Origin: Candidatus Dependentiae bacterium
GTDB taxonomy: Bacteria; Babelota; Babeliae; Babelales; RVW-14
NCBI GenBank assembly: GCA_018266175.1
Contig: JAFEAY010000019.1
Coordinates: 1-57,940, forward strand
DNA: 57,940 bases
Direction: 5' to 3'
The notes under the pieces were generated by a model. That model was not told the origin of the DNA. It searched no databases and saw nothing but the letters and a program-made list of their open reading frames with translations. This document shows positions 15,742-23,286 of the stretch, piece by piece. The position numbers were made by a program, and so were the translations under genes. Each line of letters begins with the position of its first letter. The stretch's first letter is position 1.

Positions 15742-16635
15742 ATGGAGTTAAAAGAATTTTATAACAACAAAAATGTCCTAGTAACCGGTGGTGCAGGGTT
15801 TATTGGCTCGCACTTGGTTGAGAAATTAGTTGAGCTGGGTGCTCGAGTTACCGTTTTTGACAATTTCTCAACTGGAAGCCTTAACAATCTACGAAATGTG
15901 CTTCCCTTTATTTCGGTTACCTGCGCAGATATCCGCTCAGCACACAGCATTGCACGAGCAACACAGCGCAAAGACATTGTATTCCATCATGCTGCATTTA
16001 TTTCAGTCCCTCTTTCACTTGAACAACCAGAACTATGCAACTCAGTCAATACACAAGGAACACGAAATGTCCTTGAAGGATGTATTCAAAATGAAGTAAA
16101 AAGTTTTGTTTTTGCCTCTTCTTCAGCGGTCTATGGCAACTCTACAAAAATCAATACCGAAGAAGACCCAGTCAATCCATTAACCCCTTATGCACTCAGC
16201 AAGATTGATGGCGAAATCTTGTGCAAATCTTACGCACAAAAAAGCTCTTTGAGTACTGCGTGCTTACGCTATTTTAATGTATACGGTGAACGCCAACGAG
16301 CAAGCGGAGAATATGCTGCAGTCGTGGCAAAATTTAAAGAAAATTTACTCAACCAAAAGCCTATCACTATTTTTGGTACCGGAATGCAAACTCGAGACTT
16401 TATTCCTGTTGAGCAAGCGGTTATGGCCAATTTAAAAGTCGCAATGCTTCCCGATTTAAAGGGAGAAGTTTTCAACATTGGGTCGGGCAAAAGCACAAAT
16501 CTTCTTGAGCTCCTGGCACAATTGGAAAGCGATTTAAAAGTACAAAGAGCGGGTATAACCTTTGCCCCTGCACGTTCTGATGATATTTTTTATTCATGCG
16601 CAAGTTGTGAAAAATATAAAAACAAGGTAGAGTAA
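15742..16635 (+). CDS. NAD-dependent epimerase/dehydratase (UDP-sugar 4-epimerase-like), short C-terminus
   Basis: 297 aa. AAAGGAG precedes the ATG. Extended SDR features are clear: the NAD motif TGGAGFIGSHL (about 13-23), DNFSTG, HHAAF, SSSAVYG and the catalytic Y-x3-K (YALSK, about 153-157), then RYFNVYGERQ and DFIPVEQAV. These enzymes interconvert UDP-Glc/Gal or their N-acetyl forms. Family members usually continue for a further 25-35 residues after the segment AR-x-DDIFYS. Here the protein stops at KNKVE, 11 bases before a tRNA gene. The end may be a natural variant or a trimmed remnant after recombination at the tRNA. Co-transcribed with the upstream oxidoreductase. Confidence 0.88.
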   Translation: MELKEFYNNKNVLVTGGAGFIGSHLVEKLVELGARVTVFDNFSTGSLNNLRNVLPFISVTCADIRSAHSIARATQRKDIVFHHAAFISVPLSLEQPELCNSVNTQGTRNVLEGCIQNEVKSFVFASSSAVYGNSTKINTEEDPVNPLTPYALSKIDGEILCKSYAQKSSLSTACLRYFNVYGERQRASGEYAAVVAKFKENLLNQKPITIFGTGMQTRDFIPVEQAVMANLKVAMLPDLKGEVFNIGSGKSTNLLELLAQLESDLKVQRAGITFAPARSDDIFYSCASCEKYKNKVE

Positions 16636-16646
16636 TCTTCACATTG

Positions 16647-16733
16647 GCCGAGGTGGTGAAATTGGCAGACACGCTAGATTCAGGTTCTAGTCCCGTAAAA
16701 GGGGTAGGGGTTCGAGTCCCCTCTTCGGCACCA
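16647..16733 (+). tRNA. tRNA-Leu (anticodon CAG)
   Basis: The acceptor stem GCCGAGG pairs with CTTCGGC (one G-U), with discriminator A and an encoded CCA (16731-16733). The D-loop contains TTGGCAGAC, the anticodon stem-loop is CTAGA-TTCAGGT-TCTAG with CAG at 34-36, a long variable arm (type II, as required for Leu) follows, and the T-loop is GGTTCGAGTCC. Complete gene. Confidence 0.97.
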
Positions 16734-16743
16734 TCAAACCCGC

Positions 16744-16772
16744 TTGCCATTTATTCCATGCTTGTTTATAAT
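16744..16772 (+). promoter_or_regulatory. Promoter of dnaJ
   Basis: TTGCCA (16744-16749) and a perfect TATAAT (16767-16772) with a 17-base spacer: the best sigma-70-type promoter in the window. Predicted start near 16779, immediately before the CIRCE element. Confidence 0.85.
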
Positions 16773-16782
16773 TTTAGTGCTC

Positions 16783-16805
16783 TGCACTCAACTTTTATGA
16801 GTGCA
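16783..16805 (+). promoter_or_regulatory. CIRCE operator (HrcA-binding site) upstream of dnaJ
   Basis: GCACTC, nine bases, GAGTGC (16784-16789 and 16799-16804), extended by one matching T/A pair, reproduces the core of the CIRCE consensus (TTAGCACTC-N9-GAGTGCTAA). It lies just downstream of the -10 box, where HrcA repressor binding would block transcription. This predicts an HrcA regulator elsewhere in the genome and heat induction of dnaJ. Confidence 0.8.
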
Positions 16806-16867
16806 TTACAAAGCTATTAAGCCTATAAAAAACTATATTTCACGCATGAATACGGGAAGCAAGACCA

Positions 16868-17998
16868 ATGAAACGCGATTACTACGTGGTACTTGGCGTA
16901 CCAAAAAACGCCTCTCAAGATGATATCAAAAAAGCATACCGCAAACTTGCAATGCAATATCACCCCGACAGAAATCCTGATAACAAAGAAGCCGAAGAAA
17001 AATTTAAAGAAGCTGCTCAGGCATATGAAGTACTTTCCGATGCTGCAAAGCGTAAAAAATATGATCAATTTGGTCACGCAGGAATGGAACATGGCGACTA
17101 TGGTCAACATTCAGATTTTGGTGATATTTTTGAAAACTTCAGTGATATCTTTGAAGGGCTTTTTGGTCAACAAGCTGGTCAAAAACGTGGTGGTAAAAAA
17201 CGTGGTGGCCCAGCACCTGCACAAGGTCATGATCTTTCACAACGCATAGAAATTTCACTTCAGGAAGCTTATTCAGGCGTCAAAAAAGAACTCAAAATTT
17301 ATCATTATCAACCATGCGAAGTCTGTAAATTTACCGGCTGTAAAGATGGCTCAAAGCCAAGCGAATGCAGCTCATGCCAAGGCGCAGGAAGCGTTGCATA
17401 CCGTCAAGGTTTCTTCTCCTACTCTCAACCATGCTCCGCATGCTACGGTCAAGGTTTTAAAATTTCATCACCATGCACCGCGTGCCGTGGTCAGTCTCGC
17501 TCTCAAAAGCATGAAAAACTCACCATCACTATTCCCGCTGGCATTTACCAAAATGCTGAGCTCAGAGTTTCAGGCAAAGGCGATGCAGGTATTTTTGGTG
17601 GACCGGCTGGAGATCTGTATCTCGTGGTTAACATTCTACCTCAATCAAAATTTCACCGTCGAGAAAACGACCTCGTTACAACACTCAATCTCACCTATCC
17701 TCAATTAGTTTTAGGTTGCCAAGTTGAAATCGAAAATATCGACGGCACACGTGAAGCAATTAAAGTTCCAAAAGGTTGTCCTGTTGGAAAAGAGATCAGA
17801 GTTGCAGACAAAGGTTTTGCTAAGTTGCACAGCAAAGGCCGCGGGGACTTGGTCATCATTACCAATTGTGATATTCCAACCAAGCTCACCGAAGAAACTA
17901 AAAAGTCGCTGCTTGAATATGCCGAGAAGCTGGGAAATGCCAGCTCATCATCATCTGAAGGCGGAATCTCTGGTTTCTTCAAACGCTTTTTGGGATAA
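16868..17998 (+). CDS. dnaJ: Chaperone protein DnaJ
   Basis: 376 aa, full length. DnaJ delivers unfolded proteins to DnaK (Hsp70) and stimulates its ATPase. The J-domain is at 1-70 with the HPD loop (YHPDRNP, about 33-36), then a glycine/phenylalanine-rich stretch ([17 protein letters not shown]), then a zinc-binding domain (about 130-210) with four C-x2-C pairs: CEVC, CSSC, CSAC, CTAC. The first and last pairs lack the usual C-x2-C-x-G-x-G ending ([17 protein letters not shown]). The substrate-binding beta domains follow. The gene stands alone, without grpE or dnaK next to it, and has a consensus promoter plus CIRCE operator. Confidence 0.97.
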   Translation: MKRDYYVVLGVPKNASQDDIKKAYRKLAMQYHPDRNPDNKEAEEKFKEAAQAYEVLSDAAKRKKYDQFGHAGMEHGDYGQHSDFGDIFENFSDIFEGLFGQQAGQKRGGKKRGGPAPAQGHDLSQRIEISLQEAYSGVKKELKIYHYQPCEVCKFTGCKDGSKPSECSSCQGAGSVAYRQGFFSYSQPCSACYGQGFKISSPCTACRGQSRSQKHEKLTITIPAGIYQNAELRVSGKGDAGIFGGPAGDLYLVVNILPQSKFHRRENDLVTTLNLTYPQLVLGCQVEIENIDGTREAIKVPKGCPVGKEIRVADKGFAKLHSKGRGDLVIITNCDIPTKLTEETKKSLLEYAEKLGNASSSSSEGGISGFFKRFLG

Positions 17999-18065
17999 TG
18001 AGCCCATCAAGCATTTGAATTGATAACGCATTTATATTCCAGATAAAGAGAGAGAAAGGAGAGCT

Positions 18066-19028
18066 GTGAGCATTTCACGCTTTTTATCTTTTGTTGTCAC
18101 CATAATTAGCTTATTCTCTGTGTTGCAGGCGCAGCAGGAGATTTTCAATGTCAATGACCAAGGTCACACAAGCATTGATCAATGCGCCCTTTCTCCTGAT
18201 GGCACCATGTTAGCCGTTAAACATGATTATTCTCCAATAACAACGTTATGGAATGTTCAAACTAGAACAGTTTACTCACAATTTGAAACACACGGACGAT
18301 TATTTTTTTCATCTGATAGCAAAAGATTGTATGCCTGCTCTAACAAGGTAATTACCGGTTACAAGGTTACAACAGGCAACGTAAAAGTACTTTATGAGAA
18401 GCATCATAATAAAAAATTTTTTGATATAGAAAGCTCTCTTCCAATATCCTGTACCGAAATATCTGGTAATTTTAAACAATTTTATGTTAATACAAGGCTC
18501 CGATGTCAAAATTCTGCTATCAGTACACTCTCTCCAAATTTTGATGCCACTTGGCAATGGATTAATTATAGCGTTAGCCCCTATGATTCTTTTGAGACCT
18601 GCCTAGCCTGCTGCATAAACCCTCAAGCAACTCGTATAGCATTCATCATACGTAATGGTCATCCAGCACTTCCAGAATGTAAAACATACATCCTCATTGC
18701 CGACCTTACACAAAGAGAACATAAACCTGGGAACACCAATATTGACATTACAGAGAGATATCTTGTCGATCTTAATTTTGTTAAATCAATTAATTTTTCC
18801 CCTGATACAACCAAACTTGTTACTAACAATAATTTTGCTACCGTCATCTTTGACCTTACTACCAACTGGATATACTCACTCAGACAAAAGGATAGTGTAA
18901 AATACACAGCGTTTGTTGATAACTCAACGGTACTCAGCGTTTTGTTTGATGGAGCAGTTATATTGAACTCAGTGTCTGATGAACTTTTATGCCAATACCA
19001 AAATAAACACAAAGAGAGGTTTTTATGA
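18066..19028 (+). CDS. Secreted beta-propeller (WD40-like) protein, probably cut short by a frameshift
   Basis: 320 aa from GTG 18066 (AAAGGAGA six bases upstream). Signal peptide at 1-22 (ending VLQAQ). The mature part shows repeating blade-like patterns, for example CALSPDGTMLAVKHD, INFSPDTTKLVTNN and a TLWNVQTRTVY strand, typical of WD40/propeller proteins. The frame ends at KHKERFL just after a run of five T (19020-19024). Removing one T would continue the protein as RFYELREAYDACWNYEEYKR and join it to the overlapping downstream frame (to 19287), whose helical C-terminus resembles the two secreted proteins further on. Likely protein-protein interaction role outside the cytoplasm. Confidence 0.65.
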   Translation: MSISRFLSFVVTIISLFSVLQAQQEIFNVNDQGHTSIDQCALSPDGTMLAVKHDYSPITTLWNVQTRTVYSQFETHGRLFFSSDSKRLYACSNKVITGYKVTTGNVKVLYEKHHNKKFFDIESSLPISCTEISGNFKQFYVNTRLRCQNSAISTLSPNFDATWQWINYSVSPYDSFETCLACCINPQATRIAFIIRNGHPALPECKTYILIADLTQREHKPGNTNIDITERYLVDLNFVKSINFSPDTTKLVTNNNFATVIFDLTTNWIYSLRQKDSVKYTAFVDNSTVLSVLFDGAVILNSVSDELLCQYQNKHKERFL

Positions 19029-19287
19029 ACTGCGTGAAGCTTATGATGCTTGTTGGAATTATGAAGAATATAAACGCATCCTTCCTCATAAACTTCTTAT
19101 AATGAAAAAAGAAGAATTTCAAAATCACGTCCACAAATTTCATATGCGCTGTTCAACTCATCTTGGAACACTACAATTGCTTCAAGGTAAAAAGGATAAG
19201 ATTCTAAACATGGTTGATACGTACCTTCAAGCAATCATTGAAAAAAGAGCGCAAGCGAATAACACTCATAATAACGCTAACAATTAA
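18979..19287 (+). pseudogene. Probable out-of-frame C-terminal part of the propeller protein
   Basis: An open frame of about 100 codons overlaps the end of the preceding gene by 50 bases. It has no ribosome-binding site of its own. Its second half (EEFQNHVHKFHMRCSTHLGT, then KDKILNMVDTYLQAIIEKR) matches the C-terminus of the secreted protein at 19997 (FEEHLHTLSLRYSTEL, then KLSKIQAMVDRNLQKIIDAR) and more weakly that at 20660. It is best explained as the former C-terminal domain of the propeller protein, separated by a single-base indel in the T-run at 19020-19024. Programmed slippage or a sequencing error are alternatives. Confidence 0.55.
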
Positions 19288-19297
19288 AGGAATAAGA

Positions 19298-19618
19298 ATG
19301 ATCGAAAAAGAAACAATTCAAGAAGCAATTCAAAGATTAGTTAAGGCCTATAATCCTCTGGAAATTTACCTTTTTGGCGCTTATGCGTGGGGTAAACCAG
19401 ATGATGACAGCGATCTTGAGTTGTTGATTGTAATAGAATCATCCGATCAAAAAGTGCACAAAAGAGGATATAAAGCCTTTGATGCTTTACTTGGATTAGA
19501 AATTCCTAAAAACATAATTGTTTTTACTCAGCATGAATTCGATCAATTTTCTCAAGATGTCACATCACCAATTTATGAAATAAAAACTAGAGGCAGGAGC
19601 GTTTATGCCAGGGGTTAA
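19298..19618 (+). CDS. MNT-type nucleotidyltransferase-like protein (degenerate active site)
   Basis: 106 aa from ATG 19298, supported by AAAGGAATAAG just upstream. The fold is the minimal nucleotidyltransferase: IYLFGAYAWGKPDDDSDLELL corresponds to GSx10DxD, at residues 27-41. However, the Ser is Ala (A28) and the second catalytic Asp is Glu (E41), so metal-dependent nucleotidyl transfer is doubtful. It overlaps the next gene, a HEPN protein, by 14 bases, the standard MNT/HEPN two-gene arrangement. Such pairs act as toxin-antitoxin or nucleotide-sensing modules. In characterised pairs the MNT protein neutralises the HEPN RNase. Here it may work only by binding. Confidence 0.8.
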   Translation: MIEKETIQEAIQRLVKAYNPLEIYLFGAYAWGKPDDDSDLELLIVIESSDQKVHKRGYKAFDALLGLEIPKNIIVFTQHEFDQFSQDVTSPIYEIKTRGRSVYARG

Positions 19619-19982
19619 AGATTGGTTAAAAAAAGCATCCAGTGATCTGAAAGCCTCTAAGAAATTGCTTGACGATGATGAAACGCTTGATTGTTCGGTT
19701 TACCATACTCATCAATCAGCGGAAAAAACATTTAAAGCATTTATAATTTTTACTAAGCAACCCATTCCTAAGACACATGACCTTGGCTTACTCCTTGAAT
19801 ATTGTGTAAGAGTTAATCCAGAATTCATGATACTCCTTAAAGAAAGCAGAGAACTCAATCCGTATTGCCATGATTCTCGCTATCCCAGTGATACTTTTTA
19901 TGTTGATAGGGAGATTGCTCAACACGCAACAGAAATGGCAGAAAATGTTTTTCTTGTAGTAAAAAATAAAATTATCAATTAA
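19605..19982 (+). CDS. HEPN domain protein, partner of the MNT protein
   Basis: 125 aa, all-helical. The N-terminus DWLKKASSDLKASKKLL and the following HTHQSAEKTFKAFIIFTKQPIPKTHDL are the diagnostic first two helices of HEPN proteins. DSRYPSD near residue 95 matches the D-x-RYP motif common in MNT-linked members. An R-x6-H string (RELNPYCH) exists, but it lies in the loop before RYP and need not be the RNase motif seen in HEPN toxins. The gene overlaps the MNT gene, so translation is coupled. Function is probably a toxin-antitoxin or stress module. Confidence 0.85.
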   Translation: MPGVKDWLKKASSDLKASKKLLDDDETLDCSVYHTHQSAEKTFKAFIIFTKQPIPKTHDLGLLLEYCVRVNPEFMILLKESRELNPYCHDSRYPSDTFYVDREIAQHATEMAENVFLVVKNKIIN

Positions 19983-19996
19983 AAGGAGAATTCTCT

Positions 19997-20581
19997 ATGA
20001 ACATTGCAAAACAATTAGTACTCTTTGTTGCATCCATCTTTTTTTGTCATACTCAAGTACAAGCAATGGATCGAATTGCCGACAATTTTCACAAATCAGT
20101 TGCAAGCGGCGATAAAAATAAAATGTTCGCAGCATTTACCGACACCGTTGCTTTCATATATGGCATGGATCCTCAAAATCGTCAGCAAACTCCTGATGGA
20201 TGGATTTACTCCTCAGTCCCACTATCAAACCAAGAGCAACCGCTCGACAGCGAACAATCATTGCAACCAGATGAAATACTTGAACTCGTTCCTTCAAGCA
20301 TTGAATTTCCAAACGAGACTGATAAATATGTTTTTAATATATTGGCAACGCTTAAGTTTTTTGAATACGTCATACAGCATTACGAATTCGTTTTTTTACT
20401 TCCCAAAAAATTTCACTCTTTCTCAAAGGATAAATTTGAAGAACATCTTCACACATTGAGTTTGCGTTACTCAACTGAACTTAAACGGATAAGAATACCT
20501 CAAACAAAATTGAGTAAAATTCAAGCAATGGTTGACAGAAATCTACAAAAGATCATAGATGCAAGAATATCAAATCTCTAA
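19997..20581 (+). CDS. Secreted helical protein, family member A
   Basis: 194 aa. AAAGGAGAAT precedes the ATG, 14 bases after the HEPN stop. Signal peptide 1-23 (FCHTQVQA). The mature protein has an N-terminal stretch of mixed composition and a helical C-terminal domain (about 105-190) with the pattern F-x3-H-H-x5-RYST and a closing helix MVDRNLQKIIDAR. The same domain ends the frameshifted propeller gene (18979-19287), and a divergent form is in the next gene. No known family recognised. It is probably a small lineage-specific secreted family expanded in tandem. Confidence 0.7.
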   Translation: MNIAKQLVLFVASIFFCHTQVQAMDRIADNFHKSVASGDKNKMFAAFTDTVAFIYGMDPQNRQQTPDGWIYSSVPLSNQEQPLDSEQSLQPDEILELVPSSIEFPNETDKYVFNILATLKFFEYVIQHYEFVFLLPKKFHSFSKDKFEEHLHTLSLRYSTELKRIRIPQTKLSKIQAMVDRNLQKIIDARISNL

Positions 20582-20659
20582 CAAAGCAATTGCCCTCATA
20601 AAGAAATGTTTTTTATGAGCCAAGACGGCTCAGTTAATTTTATACACCAGGAGTTATTG

Positions 20660-21178
20660 ATGAACATGATCAAACTATTCGCACTTGCAAGCATCTGCTT
20701 TTCAATGACGCTCACAAATGCAATGAACCAACCATTGAAAAATATTAATCTTTCTTATGAAGAAGAATCATATTTTGGATGCTTTAAAGAAACAGAACAT
20801 CCTGCTTTTCCCCAGTTATCGTTCATCCTAGATATATCATTTGATAATTACATTCCCGCACATATCGAAGACCTCGACGAAGTAGAAGCTTATTATTTCA
20901 ATGTTATAACAACGCTTAAACTCGTTAAGCATGTCATGAATAACTTTGACCAAAAAGTTTTATTAAAAGACTTTTTGTCTAAAAGATACTCACGTGATTT
21001 TTATAATAAATTAACTCAAGATTGCCTCTCGAATTTTTATCTCAGAACGTTGCTTATCTCATCTTACCACCAAATTTCCAATTTAGAATTAACCCATATA
21101 GAACGTAACAAAATATGTAAAATGGTACACCAAAACATCGATACGATCATAGCGAACTTGCTCCAGAACACTCAATAA
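20660..21178 (+). CDS. Secreted helical protein, family member B
   Basis: 172 aa from ATG 20660. The start is set by CCAGGAG six bases upstream rather than the earlier in-frame ATG at 20606. Signal peptide 1-20 (ASICFSMTLTNA). It resembles the preceding protein in length, order and a central helix (YYFNVITTLKLVKHVMNNF versus YVFNILATLKFFEYVIQHY) and in the C-terminal helix (ICKMVHQNIDTIIANLL versus IQAMVDRNLQKIIDAR). Unknown function. Likely a tandem duplicate that has diverged. Confidence 0.68.
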   Translation: MNMIKLFALASICFSMTLTNAMNQPLKNINLSYEEESYFGCFKETEHPAFPQLSFILDISFDNYIPAHIEDLDEVEAYYFNVITTLKLVKHVMNNFDQKVLLKDFLSKRYSRDFYNKLTQDCLSNFYLRTLLISSYHQISNLELTHIERNKICKMVHQNIDTIIANLLQNTQ

Positions 21179-21260
21179 AAAGATCTCATTTTACTCAATC
21201 ACTTGTTCTGGCTCCCCCTCTTTTGATATCTTGAAAAAATCAAAGAGGCTGGGGGGTCTT

Positions 21261-21896
21261 ATGCAGGGAAATTCACACTCATGCCGACCGTTACACGTCG
21301 GCATTCTTCTTTTTTTATTATCGTTATTGTGGAATGTTCATGCTCACGCATCAACATCCCACAATCAATTAGTACAAAAAAAAACTGCTCGCATCTCAGT
21401 TTTAGAGAAGTTATTTGATAATTTTTATGCCGTTGAGCATGGCAAGCTTTATCGCTCAGCACAACTTTCTGCACGCAAATGTGCTTATTACATAAAAAAA
21501 TTTCAGATTAAAACTATTATTAATTTACGCGGCAAGAACTCAACACAAGACTGGTGGCAAAAAGAAAAGGCTTTGGCACGGGAGCTCGGAGCACAACTTT
21601 TTGATATCCCCATGAGCGCATGCCGATTTTCAAGCAAGCATGAAATTACACAACTCTTGGCACTCTATGACTATGCGCCCAAACCGATACTCATTCATTG
21701 CTACAGCGGTGCGGACCGCTCGGGAGAAGCTGCTGCACTGTGGGCCTTGGATCAACAAGGTAAAAATAAGCGTGAAGCGCTCAGGCAGCTTTCTTTTAAG
21801 TATTGGCATCTACGCTCCAGGCACCCGCACAAAGCACAGTTCATTAATCTTTGGAAAGGAAGAGATTGGCTCCTCAAAAATTATAACCCCACATGA
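21261..21896 (+). CDS. Secreted dual-specificity/tyrosine phosphatase
   Basis: 211 aa from ATG 21261, preceded by a GGGGGG ribosome-binding-like run. The signal peptide spans about 10-32 (HVGILLFLLSLLWNVHAHA). The catalytic P-loop is HCYSGADRSG (C147, R153), a clean C-x5-R motif of the cysteine phosphatase superfamily. Upstream are the typical entry segments KLYRSAQLSARKCAYYIKKF and TIINLRGK of the DSP/atypical branch, and an Asp (DIPMSA) that could act as general acid. It would remove phosphate from Tyr/Ser/Thr or inositides. With its signal peptide it works outside the cytoplasm, in the periplasm or a host. It is the second exported phosphatase here, after the PPP-type at 10609. Confidence 0.85.
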   Translation: MQGNSHSCRPLHVGILLFLLSLLWNVHAHASTSHNQLVQKKTARISVLEKLFDNFYAVEHGKLYRSAQLSARKCAYYIKKFQIKTIINLRGKNSTQDWWQKEKALARELGAQLFDIPMSACRFSSKHEITQLLALYDYAPKPILIHCYSGADRSGEAAALWALDQQGKNKREALRQLSFKYWHLRSRHPHKAQFINLWKGRDWLLKNYNPT

Positions 21897-21992
21897 AAAT
21901 AAAAAATTTAATCCTTTTAATTTCGCAAATATCATGGCATAAATAGAGCTGTTAAAAGGCTTAAAAAATTTGTGTTCCGAAGGATGATTGCT

Positions 21993-23105
21993 ATGGTAAA
22001 AAAAATTGCACTTGCATCTTTTTGTGTAGTCGCTTTAACCGCACCACTGAATGCGGTAACCATACCATCTTATTCATCAAAAATATCTATCAGTAACATA
22101 CGGCAAATAGTTATTCAAAAAGCTGACGAGTACCTTGCAGGACAAGGATTTCCGGCATCACAAATCCCACCTCGACTCATGACTGAGTATTATCAAAAAA
22201 TTGATACCGTGGTTGATTCACTTAAACAACAAGCTCAAAACAACTTACTTGATGAAAGAGAGCTTTCTTCAGCTGTTTACTATCAATTCAGTAAATTCTA
22301 TGACAATTTGCGCACCGTAGTTCTTACTCATCACATGGATTCAGCCGTTACCAATGCTATTCATGAAGAATTCAGAAGACAAAACATCAGCGTCTCTTCA
22401 CTTCCCTCCTCCATGACTCAAGAATTTCAAAGCCGTCGACAAACAATACTCCGTCGATTACGTAATATTATGAATGTTGATAATCGCGATTATGTTCGTA
22501 CGAACGAAATTGAACGATTCGTAAAAGAAGAAATGACTGCGCTTATTCGTCGAGCAGAACAACACATTAAAAACTCTGCAAAACCTAATACAAGCTTTAA
22601 TTTATGGGATTTTCTGTTTGGCGACAATGCTGCACACCAATCAGATACTCCTGCAACAATCTCTACCGAAGAACCAAGCAAAGTTAAGCGCTTTCATCTT
22701 GAATCAAAAGTTCTTGATATAGCAGACAAGCAGCTTCGTCAAAATGGAATAGACCCTGACCATGTACCAGCTCGAACTGTTGCAGCATATGGTCAAAGTA
22801 TTCAAAAGGTTATCTCAGGCCTACGCGAACGGATGCAGAACTATGGTCGAGATTATGTTACCGTTGCAGAAATTGAATTATTTGTAAGCCAAAAGCTCAA
22901 GAATGTTATCGATACAATCAAACTTGTTGGCCAAATGTGCTCTATTTGTCGAGATGGGTACTCTCCACGAGAGCTCATTGGAAGCTTACAATGTGGTCAT
23001 ATTTTTCACAAAAAATGTATCAGTACATGGTTTACCCACAAACGTACATGCCCTGATTGCAATCAAGGAAATGCTGAAATCGTTGCACAAGAAATTGTTC
23101 TTTAA
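21993..23105 (+). CDS. Secreted RING-H2 protein (putative E3 ubiquitin ligase) with three internal repeats
   Basis: 370 aa from ATG 21993 (AAGGA eight bases upstream). Signal peptide about 1-21 (ASFCVVALTAPLNA). Three roughly 70-residue helical repeats follow (about 30-105, 108-190, 235-312), each reading A-x3-L/F-x3-G/N-I/F-x4-P, then a helix and a [DY]-[VL]-x-E-E/I stretch. The C-terminus (about 316-358) is a canonical RING-H2: CSIC, 13 residues, CGHIFHKKC, 10 residues, CPDC, with all eight zinc ligands. RING-H2 domains recruit E2 enzymes and transfer ubiquitin. The repeats would supply substrate or host-factor binding. Bacteria have no ubiquitin, so a eukaryotic host is the likely site of action. 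A strong terminator follows. Confidence 0.85.
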   Translation: MVKKIALASFCVVALTAPLNAVTIPSYSSKISISNIRQIVIQKADEYLAGQGFPASQIPPRLMTEYYQKIDTVVDSLKQQAQNNLLDERELSSAVYYQFSKFYDNLRTVVLTHHMDSAVTNAIHEEFRRQNISVSSLPSSMTQEFQSRRQTILRRLRNIMNVDNRDYVRTNEIERFVKEEMTALIRRAEQHIKNSAKPNTSFNLWDFLFGDNAAHQSDTPATISTEEPSKVKRFHLESKVLDIADKQLRQNGIDPDHVPARTVAAYGQSIQKVISGLRERMQNYGRDYVTVAEIELFVSQKLKNVIDTIKLVGQMCSICRDGYSPRELIGSLQCGHIFHKKCISTWFTHKRTCPDCNQGNAEIVAQEIVL

Positions 23106-23122
23106 ACTGTCACCAAATTTGC

Positions 23123-23164
23123 AAGGGCCAGAGAATATTCATATTCTCTGGCCCTTATTTTTAT
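23123..23164 (+). terminator. Strong intrinsic terminator
   Basis: Sixteen complementary base pairs (23123-23138 / 23141-23156) with a minimal loop, followed by attttttatt, 18 bases after the RING protein stop. Confidence 0.92.
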
Positions 23165-23286
23165 TATTATAACAAATATTTCAAATATAATTAATTAACG
23201 ATATTCCACTTGCTTGTTTGCAAAATCTTGCTATTGTTATTTATCCATTTTATAAATTTTTATACATTACCCCCTGGAGATTGTTC

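Noticed and set aside
19025-19102. Separate small protein starting at ATG 19025 (about 25 codons)
   Set aside because: Different frame from the conserved helical domain and very short. A frameshift in the propeller gene explains the region better.
19605-19982. HepT-type R-x4-6-H RNase motif in the HEPN protein (RELNPYCH)
   Set aside because: The string lies in the loop before D-x-RYP rather than at the usual motif site, so I do not claim RNase activity from it.
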